A stretch of DNA of 11,422 bases, taken from JBBUX01 sp037445775. GTDB taxonomy: Bacteria > Actinomycetota > Coriobacteriia > Anaerosomatales > PHET01. The stretch is taken from assembly GCA_037445775.1 (NCBI GenBank), contig JBBIJX010000054.1, forward strand, positions 1 through 11,422, read 5' to 3'. Shown here piece by piece: positions 1 through 6,189 of this stretch; position 1 is the stretch's first letter, and the number at the start of each line of letters is the position of its first letter. The position numbers were made by a program, and so were the translations under genes. The notes beneath the pieces were generated by a model. The model was given only the letters and a program-made list of their open reading frames with translations. It had not been told where the DNA came from and made no database searches.

Positions 1-27
1 ATCCACTATGACGTGTGCGACGCGCAC
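1..27 (-). CDS. priA: Probable PriA (primosomal helicase), first 9 codons only
   Basis: Only the start of this gene is in the window. Read on the minus strand from a GTG at 27-25, the nine codons to the window edge give MRVAHVIVD, which resembles the usual opening of bacterial PriA proteins (a short beta strand ending in V-D before L-P). An AAGGAG ribosome binding site lies 8 bases before the GTG, so the start is well placed. The location also fits: in many actinobacteria metK is followed directly by priA, the replication-restart helicase that reloads the replisome at stalled forks. Nine residues cannot prove identity, so the call rests on start signals plus gene order. Confidence 0.55.
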
Positions 28-35
28 TGGTGCTG

Positions 36-41
36 CTCCTT
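36..41 (-). promoter_or_regulatory. Ribosome binding site of the priA-like gene
   Basis: On the minus strand this reads AAGGAG, a near-perfect Shine-Dalgarno sequence 8 bases upstream of the GTG at 27. It is the main reason to prefer that GTG over the ATG at 62, whose frame stops after 18 codons. Confidence 0.6.
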
Positions 42-70
42 GTGGCGTTGGGGCGCTGCCATCAGCATAA

Positions 71-109
71 CCGTGGCCGCCGACACGTCGATCGCGCCGG
101 CGGCCACGG
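71..109 (-). terminator. 12-bp perfect stem-loop between metK and priA; possible terminator or attenuator
   Basis: Bases 71-82 and 98-109 are perfect inverted repeats (CCGTGGCCGCCG and its complement) around a 15-base loop. The hairpin sits in the 110-base gap between the metK stop and the priA-like start. On the minus strand it is followed by TTATGC, not a T-run, so it is not a classical intrinsic terminator. It could be a partial terminator, an RNA-stability element at the metK 3' end, or a processing site. Confidence 0.45.
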
Positions 110-137
110 GTCCAGGCCTGTGATGTCTGTCGTTTGC

Positions 138-1376
138 TCAGTCGGCGAGACCGGCAGCCTCCGCGAGCGCGGCACAACGGTCGGTGCGCTCCCACGTGAA
201 ATCCTTGTCGTCTCGGCCGAAGTGGCCGTAGGCAGCGGTCTTGCGGTAGATGGGACGCCGCAAGTCAAGGTCGCGGATGATGGCGCCCGGTCTCAGGTCG
301 AACGTCTCGAGTACCGCACGCTCGATGTCTTCGACGGACACCTTCTCTGTGCCGAACGTCTCGACGAGCACCGACAACGGGTGAGCAACGCCAATGGCGT
401 AGGCGAGTTCGATCTCGCACCGGTCTGCGAGGCCGGCGGCTACCACGTTCTTGGCGACCCACCGCGCAGCGTAAGCGGCGGACCGGTCGACCTTCGTGCA
501 GTCCTTGCCCGAGAACGCGCCGCCGCCGTGGCGTCCCATGCCGCCGTAGGTGTCGACGATGATCTTGCGTCCCGTGAGTCCCGTATCTCCCATCGGACCA
601 CCGATCACGAACCGCCCCGTGGGGTTGACGAAGATCTCGGCGTTTCGGTATTCGATGCCCTCGAGCTCGAAGACGGGCTTCACCACATGCTCGATGAGGT
701 CAGGACGCAGCAGGTCATCGATACTCACGCCGTCCGCGTGCTGAGTTGAGATGAGGATCTTCTCGACACCCACGGGCTTGCCTCCGGCGTATCGCACGGT
801 AACCTGCGTCTTGCCGTCAGGGCGCAAGTAGTCGAGCACCTCTCCTCTGCGCACGGCGGTCAAGCGTTCGGCCAGACGATGCGCGAGGTAGATGGGCATA
901 GGCATGAGATGCGGCGTCTCGTTGCACGCGTAGCCGAACATCATCCCCTGGTCGCCGGCGCCGATGAGGTCGATCGGGTCGACGTCCCTGCCGTGCTGGA
1001 CCTCGAAGCTCTCATCCACGCCCATTGCGATGTCCGCACTCTGCTCGTGGATCGTCGTGATGACACCGCACGTCTCGGAGTCGAACCCGTACTTGGCCCG
1101 GGTGTAGCCGATGTCCTTGATTACGCCGCGCACGATGGTCGGCACGTCCACGTAGGCGCGAGTGCGTATCTCGCCGCTGACCACGACGAGACCGGTAGTG
1201 ATGAGCGTCTCGCAAGCGACACGCGCGTCATCGACGCTGCCGCGGCCGTCCGCCTGAAGCTCGATCTCGCGCGCGAAGATCGCGTCGAGGATTGCATCCG
1301 AGATCTGGTCGCACATCTTGTCCGGGTGTCCCTCTGTCACGGACTCGGACGTGAACACGTACTCCCTATCAGACAT
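138..1376 (-). CDS. metK: S-adenosylmethionine synthetase (methionine adenosyltransferase)
   Basis: Makes S-adenosylmethionine from methionine and ATP, releasing phosphate and pyrophosphate; a cytosolic enzyme that supplies the cell's main methyl donor. The 412-residue product has the MetK signatures: FTSESVTEGHPDK near residues 8-20 (His17 is the catalytic histidine of the family), GAGDQGMMFGYA at 139-150, and the glycine-rich phosphate loop GGGAFSGKD at 284-292 followed by KVDRSAAYAARW. It is a little longer than the E. coli enzyme (384), as is usual in actinobacteria. The reading frame stays open to 1424, but the ATG at 1376 is chosen because AAGGGAG lies 5 bases before it and MSDREYVFTSES matches the family N-terminus. 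Expression is almost certainly controlled by the SAM-I riboswitch upstream, giving feedback by the product. A priA-like gene follows on the same strand. Confidence 0.97.
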   Translation of the reverse strand: MSDREYVFTSESVTEGHPDKMCDQISDAILDAIFAREIELQADGRGSVDDARVACETLITTGLVVVSGEIRTRAYVDVPTIVRGVIKDIGYTRAKYGFDSETCGVITTIHEQSADIAMGVDESFEVQHGRDVDPIDLIGAGDQGMMFGYACNETPHLMPMPIYLAHRLAERLTAVRRGEVLDYLRPDGKTQVTVRYAGGKPVGVEKILISTQHADGVSIDDLLRPDLIEHVVKPVFELEGIEYRNAEIFVNPTGRFVIGGPMGDTGLTGRKIIVDTYGGMGRHGGGAFSGKDCTKVDRSAAYAARWVAKNVVAAGLADRCEIELAYAIGVAHPLSVLVETFGTEKVSVEDIERAVLETFDLRPGAIIRDLDLRRPIYRKTAAYGHFGRDDKDFTWERTDRCAALAEAAGLAD

Positions 1377-1381
1377 CCGCT

Positions 1382-1455
1382 CTCCCTTCGGGCGCGCGAG
1401 CGCCCACGTCAACAGTGGGCGCACAAAGACGCCCCCGCCTGGGACAGACAGGGGC
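1382..1455 (-). promoter_or_regulatory. Candidate expression platform of the metK riboswitch (competing hairpins before the RBS)
   Basis: Between the riboswitch and metK three hairpins can be seen. First, 1431-1455 forms a GCCCC/GGGGC-closed stem followed on the minus strand by GTCTTTGTG, a weak T-rich run that could act as a terminator. Second, 1400-1407 pairs perfectly with 1415-1422 (8 bp, 7-base loop). Third, 1390-1395 pairs perfectly with 1400-1405 (6 bp, 4-base loop). The second and third share 1400-1405, so only one can form, and the third ends two bases before the AAGGGAG ribosome binding site at 1382-1388. Switching between them could expose or crowd the RBS. That these form in vivo or respond to SAM is inference. 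Confidence 0.45.
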
Positions 1456-1500
1456 TCGCGTCGCGCCGCGTGCTCTTCCGTTCACGCGCGATGCTCTTCC

Positions 1501-1635
1501 CTCATCTTCCAGGCACGTTCTCGCCTGCCGAGATGGGGCACCGTGCGCGCGGATTCCGCGTCGGTTGCCGGGGTGTCACAGGGCTCGGTCCCTCGACCCG
1601 CTGCAGCCGGTACGATCCGGCTGCCTCTCGATGAG
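1501..1635 (-). ncRNA. SAM-I (S-box) riboswitch in the metK leader
   Basis: A cis-acting RNA that binds S-adenosylmethionine and lowers expression of the gene it precedes. Reading the minus strand: P1 is CTCATC (1635-1630) pairing with GATGAG (1506-1501); then GAGAG; the P2 arm at 1599-1571 has outer GGGT/ACCC pairs and an inner GGG/CCC with conserved GAGGGA and TGTGA flanks; then the hallmark CGGCAACC (1570-1563); a P3 arm with ACCG/CGGT and CGCG/CGCG pairs; the conserved GGTGC (1542-1538); and P4 CAGGC/GCCTG (1527-1523 with 1514-1510). The P2 loop CCGAG (1588-1584) is exactly complementary to CTCGG (1532-1528), a possible pseudoknot. The oddity is a perfect 8-bp hairpin (1603-1624) between P1 and P2. 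Sequence order and the gene it controls make the class assignment strong; a SAM-I/IV variant is the alternative. Confidence 0.9.
1603..1624 (-). other. Extra hairpin inserted between P1 and P2 of the SAM riboswitch
   Basis: GCAGCCGG (1624-1617 on the minus strand) pairs perfectly with CCGGCTGC (1610-1603) around the 6-base loop ATCGTA. The standard SAM-I fold has only a short joining segment here, so this is an added peripheral arm. The perfect pairing suggests it is kept as structure. Confidence 0.7.
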
Positions 1636-1642
1636 CTCGCAT

Positions 1643-1648
1643 ACTGTA
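1643..1648 (-). promoter_or_regulatory. Candidate -10 of the metK/riboswitch promoter
   Basis: On the minus strand this reads TACAGT, preceded by TGA, giving an extended -10 (TG-N-TANNNT). It is placed so that transcription would begin just before the riboswitch P1 stem at 1635. No convincing -35 is seen. Confidence 0.35.
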
Positions 1649-1652
1649 TCAT
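1647..1652 (+). promoter_or_regulatory. Candidate -10 of the psiE-family gene
   Basis: TATCAT matches five of six consensus bases and is preceded by CTG. It would start a transcript near 1659 with a leader of about 50 bases before the GTG at 1710. It overlaps the candidate minus-strand -10 for metK by two bases, so the divergent genes may compete for polymerase. No good -35 is visible. Confidence 0.3.
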
Positions 1653-1696
1653 TCCTTGCCTGGGCGCGGTAGAGGCGCCCGCCCATCCGCTAGTCC

Positions 1697-1702
1697 AAGG
1701 AG
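1697..1702 (+). promoter_or_regulatory. Ribosome binding site deciding the psiE-family start
   Basis: AAGGAG lies one base before the ATG at 1704, which is too close for initiation there, but seven bases before the in-frame GTG at 1710, which is ideal. The GTG is therefore the better start. Confidence 0.65.
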
Positions 1703-1709
1703 CATGCAC

Positions 1710-2123
1710 GTGGTCGAACGCCGCCTCAGCGCCGCCATCTACCTCATCGAGGTAGTCGTCGCGGTGGTTCTTGTCTTACTGACCGCGCTGGCTCTCATTA
1801 CCCTTGCCGTCGAGGTGTTCAACATCACGCTGAGCGGTGTGCGGCTTGATCGCGCGGACTTCACCGCAGTCATCTCGACAGTGCTCGAGGTCTTCATCCT
1901 CATCGAGCTCTTCCGCATCGCCATCGCCTACATGACGCACCGCAATGTCATTCCCACCGTCATGGAAGCCGCGCTCGTAGCGGTCGCTCGGAAGTTCGTC
2001 ATCTTCGAGCCGAAAGGTGACATGCTCGCAAGCGCGCTGGGGCTGTCATCACTCTTGGTAGCAGTCGCCGTCTCATGGTGGCTTCTGAAACGCTCCAACG
2101 CATGCGACTACGATCCCACGTGA
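1710..2123 (+). CDS. PsiE-family small integral membrane protein
   Basis: A 137-residue, very hydrophobic protein resembling the phosphate-starvation-inducible PsiE family; the biochemical role of that family is not known, so none is claimed. Four likely membrane segments are visible: residues about 5-35 (AAIYLIEVVVAVV onward), 52-75 (FTAVISTVLEVFILIELFRI), 85-100 and 115-133. The second segment carries the ELFRIAIAYM stretch and the following loop leads into ALVAVARKFVIFE, both typical of the family, where acidic and arginine residues sit within or at the edge of helices. The start is set at GTG 1710 by the AAGGAG seven bases upstream; the ATG two codons earlier is only one base from that site. 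It is divergent from metK and 55 bases upstream of gltX on the same strand, so it may share a transcript with gltX. The family call comes from pattern, not a search. Confidence 0.75.
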   Translation: MVERRLSAAIYLIEVVVAVVLVLLTALALITLAVEVFNITLSGVRLDRADFTAVISTVLEVFILIELFRIAIAYMTHRNVIPTVMEAALVAVARKFVIFEPKGDMLASALGLSSLLVAVAVSWWLLKRSNACDYDPT

Positions 2124-2178
2124 CGTACCTGTCATTCTCACCATCCCCGCGCCAACGCAGACGAAGGGAGAACGGATC

Positions 2179-3642
2179 GTGAGCGACGCTGTCCGTGTCC
2201 GCTTCGCGCCTTCGCCCACCGGTACGCTACATCTGGGCGGGGCGCGCACAGCGATCTACAACTGGGCGTTCGCCCGCCGCAACAACGGCGCCTTCATCCT
2301 GCGCATCGACGACACCGACCGCGAGCGCTCCACGCCAGAGAACACCGCGCAGATCCTGCGCTCGTTGCGCTGGCTGGGGCTGGATTGGGACGAGGGACCC
2401 GAAGTTGGTGGCGAATACGGTCCCTACTTCCAGACCGAGCGGCACGGGCACTATGTCCGAGCTCTGGACGCAATGCGGACGTCGAGAGCTGCGTACCCGT
2501 GTTTCTGTTCGGCAGCGGAGCTCGAAGCCAAACGCGAGGCTGCGCGCGCGAACGGTGTGTCCGTGGGCTACGACCGAACGTGCCGGACCCTGGATGCTGC
2601 GGAGGTCGCATCCCGGCTCGATGCCGGGACGCCTTGCGTCTGGCGCCTCGCCGTCCCACTTGAGCGCGGGCCAGTGGTCGTAGAGGACGAGGTACGCGGC
2701 ACGCTCGAGTTCCCCATCGAGGCGATGGACGACTTCGTGCTCGCACGCAGCGACGGCTCGCCCACCTACAACTTCGCAAGCGTCGTCGACGATGCCGAGA
2801 TGGCGATCTCGCACGTGATCAGGGGTGACGACCACCTGACCAACACCCCGCGCCAGGTTCTCGTATTCGAGGCGCTCGGCATGGCCGTTCCGCGCTTCGC
2901 CCACCTCTCGATGATATGGGGTCCCGACGGCAAGAAGCTTTCGAAGCGGCACGGGGCAACATCCGTCGAGGCTTATCAGGAACAGGGTTATCTCCCGGAG
3001 GCTCTACTCAACTACCTTGCGTTGCTGGGGTGGTCACTCGACGGTGAGACAACCGTCGTCCCTCCGGAGGTGCTTACAGCGAACTTCTCCTTGGAGCGCG
3101 TGTCGAAAAATCCCGCGATCTTCGACCCCGAGAAGCTCTCATGGCTTAACGGCACGTACTTGCGCGACCTCGATCCCGACGAGTTCATCGCGAGGATGCT
3201 CCCGTGGCTCGAACGCTCGGAACTCGCCATCGCGGCAGACTTCACGTCACGCCCTGACTGGTACCGGGCACTCGTTCCTTTGATATCCGAGCGCGTCAGG
3301 CACCTCGATGAGGTGGCCGATAAGGTCGCGTTCTTCTTCACCGAGCCGTCCATCGACGATGCCGCGCTCAGCAAGGTTCTCGCGAAAGAGGGCGCCCGAG
3401 CCGCGCTCGAGGGCGCCCGAGCCGCGTTGGACCGTGTCGTGTGGAACGCCGCAGCGATAGAGGCCGCGTTGCGTGAGGTGCCGGAAAGCATCGGAGCCAA
3501 ACCCAAGGACGTGTTCCAGACCATCCGCGTCGCGGTATCTGGGTCCACAGTGTCCCCCCCGCTATTCGAGTCGCTCGAACTGCTCGGCCGGGATACGGCC
3601 CTCGCGAGAATCGATGGTGCCGTCGCACTGACTGAACGGTGA
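2179..3642 (+). CDS. gltX: Glutamyl-tRNA synthetase (class I)
   Basis: Charges tRNA-Glu with glutamate in the cytosol. The 487-residue protein has the usual bacterial GluRS length and motifs: RFAPSPTGTLHLGGART at 8-24 with the HIGH-equivalent HLGG at 18-21; LRIDDTDRER at 41-50; a likely zinc site with Cys108, Cys110 and Cys135 (plus Tyr131); SPTYNFASVVDD at 194-205; IRGDDHLTNTPRQ at 214-226; and the KMSKS-equivalent KLSKR at 253-257. The C-terminal half is the alpha-helical anticodon-binding domain. Starts at GTG 2179, eight bases after AAGGGAG. Because glnS lies downstream, this enzyme is expected to be discriminating (charging tRNA-Glu only); Arg372 in SERVRHL may correspond to the C36-reading arginine of discriminating GluRS, but that alignment was made by eye. 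A seven-residue segment, EGARAAL, is directly duplicated at residues 404-417. Confidence 0.97.
   Translation: MSDAVRVRFAPSPTGTLHLGGARTAIYNWAFARRNNGAFILRIDDTDRERSTPENTAQILRSLRWLGLDWDEGPEVGGEYGPYFQTERHGHYVRALDAMRTSRAAYPCFCSAAELEAKREAARANGVSVGYDRTCRTLDAAEVASRLDAGTPCVWRLAVPLERGPVVVEDEVRGTLEFPIEAMDDFVLARSDGSPTYNFASVVDDAEMAISHVIRGDDHLTNTPRQVLVFEALGMAVPRFAHLSMIWGPDGKKLSKRHGATSVEAYQEQGYLPEALLNYLALLGWSLDGETTVVPPEVLTANFSLERVSKNPAIFDPEKLSWLNGTYLRDLDPDEFIARMLPWLERSELAIAADFTSRPDWYRALVPLISERVRHLDEVADKVAFFFTEPSIDDAALSKVLAKEGARAALEGARAALDRVVWNAAAIEAALREVPESIGAKPKDVFQTIRVAVSGSTVSPPLFESLELLGRDTALARIDGAVALTER
3388..3429 (+). repeat. 21-bp tandem duplication inside gltX
   Basis: Two adjacent 21-base copies (3388-3408 and 3409-3429) differ only in the last codon (CTC versus TTG, both Leu). 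Each encodes EGARAAL, so the reading frame and amino acid sequence are preserved. It lies in a helical part of the anticodon-binding domain and adds about two helical turns. Confidence 0.85.
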
Positions 3643-3677
3643 CCCGAGCGCTGATCGAGCGGGGTCCGAGCGGTCAC

Positions 3678-3698
3678 CCGCGCGCGGCACCCGCGCGG
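3678..3698 (+). terminator. Possible gltX terminator hairpin
   Basis: CCGCGCG (3678-3684) pairs with CGCGCGG (3692-3698) around a seven-base loop, followed by CGTTGTAG. It lies between the gltX stop and the tRNA promoter. The T-run is poor, so efficiency is uncertain; partial read-through from gltX into the tRNAs is possible. Confidence 0.4.
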
Positions 3699-3709
3699 CG
3701 TTGTAGTGC

Positions 3710-3739
3710 TTGACGCTGCCATAGAACCGCAGGTAACAT
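3710..3739 (+). promoter_or_regulatory. Promoter of the tRNA-Gln/tRNA-Glu unit
   Basis: TTGACG at 3710-3715 (five of six to the -35 consensus) and TAACAT at 3734-3739 (four of six to the -10) with an 18-base spacer. Predicted transcription start is near 3746, giving about 29 bases of 5' leader, most of which folds as a GCGCCG/CGGCGC hairpin (3748-3763) ahead of the first tRNA. This is the most complete -35/-10 pair in the window, as expected for a stable-RNA gene. Confidence 0.6.
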
Positions 3740-3774
3740 ACCTTCTCGCGCCGTGCGCGGCGCAGGCGAGGTAC

Positions 3775-3850
3775 AGGGGTATGGTGTAACTGGCAACACG
3801 TCGGATTCTGGTTCCGAAGAGTCTAGGTTCGAGCCCTAGTACCCCTGCCA
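3775..3850 (+). tRNA. tRNA-Gln (anticodon CUG)
   Basis: Full cloverleaf with encoded CCA (3848-3850). Acceptor stem AGGGGTA/TACCCCT; D stem GTGT/ACAC with GG in the loop; anticodon stem TCGGA/TCCGA with loop TTCTGGT, anticodon CTG reading CAG codons; five-base variable loop; T stem CTAGG/CCTAG with TTCGAGC loop; discriminator G73. The weak A1-U72 pair, G73 and the U35-G36 anticodon bases fit what GlnRS recognises. The gene that charges it, glnS, starts 137 bases downstream. Confidence 0.95.
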
Positions 3851-3854
3851 GCAT

Positions 3855-3931
3855 GGCCCGTTCGTCTAGCGGTTTAGGACACCGCCCTCTCAAGGCGGAG
3901 ATCACGGGTTCGAATCCCGTACGGGCTACCA
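3855..3931 (+). tRNA. tRNA-Glu (anticodon CUC)
   Basis: Full cloverleaf with encoded CCA (3929-3931). Acceptor stem GGCCCGT/ACGGGCT (first pair G-U), D arm GTC/GAC, anticodon stem CCGCC/GGCGG with loop CTCTCAA, anticodon CTC reading GAG codons; T stem ACGGG/CCCGT with TTCGAAT loop; discriminator A73. Only four bases separate it from the CCA of the tRNA-Gln, so both come from one precursor cut by RNase P and 3' nucleases. Its synthetase, gltX, lies just upstream. Confidence 0.95.
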
Positions 3932-3941
3932 GACCATGATG

Positions 3942-3970
3942 AACCCCTCGCCCGACGGCGGGGGGTTTCT
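3942..3970 (+). terminator. Intrinsic terminator of the tRNA pair
   Basis: Bases 3942-3952 pair with 3957-3967 (11 bp including one G-T) around the tetraloop CGAC, ending in GGGGGTTTCT. It begins 11 bases after the tRNA-Glu CCA. The T-run is short but overlaps the stem base as in compact actinobacterial terminators. It overlaps the promoter region proposed for glnS. Confidence 0.75.
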
Positions 3971-3978
3971 GCTATCCT
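3970..3978 (+). promoter_or_regulatory. Extended -10 promoter of glnS; probable leaderless start
   Basis: TGCTATCCT is an extended -10 (TG-N-TATCCT). Transcription would begin at about 3985-3987, exactly at the glnS ATG. No Shine-Dalgarno sequence exists before that ATG, which agrees with a leaderless mRNA. The -35 position falls inside the terminator hairpin and has no consensus match. Confidence 0.5.
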
Positions 3979-3986
3979 CACCTGCG

Positions 3987-5684
<1,698 letters not shown>

Positions 5685-5761
5685 GTCCGTACTCGCGTAC
5701 TTCGAACGTCCGCCACCGGATGCGTATTCTCGCGAACGACGGCCCAGCCACGCCGCTCCCC

Positions 5762-5770
5762 TGCTAGAAT
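5762..5770 (+). promoter_or_regulatory. Extended -10 promoter of rnpB
   Basis: TGCTAGAAT is an extended -10 whose hexamer TAGAAT matches five of six consensus bases. It ends eight bases before the first base of the RNase P RNA P1 stem at 5778, the expected distance to a transcription start. No -35 match is seen. The element resembles that of glnS (both begin TGCTA). Confidence 0.65.
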
Positions 5771-5777
5771 CGTACGC

Positions 5778-6116
5778 GGAGTGGGCCGGACGGCCGCGCG
5801 CGGAAACGCGTGAGGAAAGTCGGGGCTCCACAGGGCAGGGTGCCTGCTAACGGCAGGGCGCGGCGACGCGACGGACAGTGCCACAGAAAAGAAGACCCCC
5901 GGACCACCGGTCCGAGGAAAGCTGAAACGGTGCGGTAAGAGCGCACCAGCGTCACGGTGACGTGGCGGCTTGGCAAACCCCACCCGGAGCAAGGGCCAAT
6001 AGGAGCGATCAAGGCCGGCCCGGCCGTCGCTCGGGTTAGCCCGCACGAGGCCGGCGGTGACGTCGGTCCCAGATAGATGGTCGTCCTCGACAGAACCCCG
6101 CTTACAGGCCCACTCC
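5778..6116 (+). ncRNA. rnpB: RNase P RNA, bacterial class A
   Basis: Catalytic RNA that cuts 5' leaders off precursor tRNAs, working with the RnpA protein. The ends are set by the P1 helix: GGAGTGGGCC (5778-5787) pairs perfectly with GGCCCACTCC (6107-6116). Conserved blocks are all present and in order: GAGGAAAGTCGGGGCTCCAC (5811 onward, the 5' part of P4), GACAGTGCCACAGAAA, AAGCTGAAACGGTGCGGTAAGAG, the CCACCCGGAGCAAGGGCCAA block, GGGTTAGCCCGC holding the GGU-type loop that binds tRNA CCA ends, AGATAGATGG, and the 3' P4 block ACAGAACCCCGCTTACAGG. About 339 bases, a normal size for class A in high-G+C bacteria. Both tRNAs in this window encode CCA, which suits that contact. Confidence 0.97.
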
Positions 6117-6122
6117 CCCACA

Positions 6123-6172
6123 GACACGTCGACGGCCGGCCGGGAGCGAGTCCCTGCCGGCCGCCTCGTGTC
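6123..6172. terminator. Long hairpin between convergent rnpB and the giant surface protein gene
   Basis: GACACG (6123-6128) pairs with CGTGTC (6167-6172); inside, CGGCCGGC (6133-6140) pairs with GCCGGCCG (6156-6163); at the top GGGA (6142-6145) pairs with TCCC (6151-6154) around GCGAG. It begins seven bases after rnpB ends and lies 18 bases beyond the stop of the opposing gene, so it could end transcripts from both sides. Neither side has a T-run. Confidence 0.55.
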
Positions 6173-6189
6173 GGCGTGCGGCTGGAGGC

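Noticed and set aside
8..62. Minus-strand ATG frame before the priA-like start
   Set aside because: Stops after 18 codons; the GTG at 27 has the better-placed ribosome binding site and a PriA-like N-terminus.
15..749. Long plus-strand reading frame antisense to metK
   Set aside because: It is the mirror of a clear metK; the translation has no recognisable motifs and is a common artefact in high-G+C DNA.
3012..3905. Minus-strand frame opposite gltX and the tRNA genes
   Set aside because: Runs through two tRNAs and the well-supported gltX; Arg/Ser-rich shadow sequence with no start signal.
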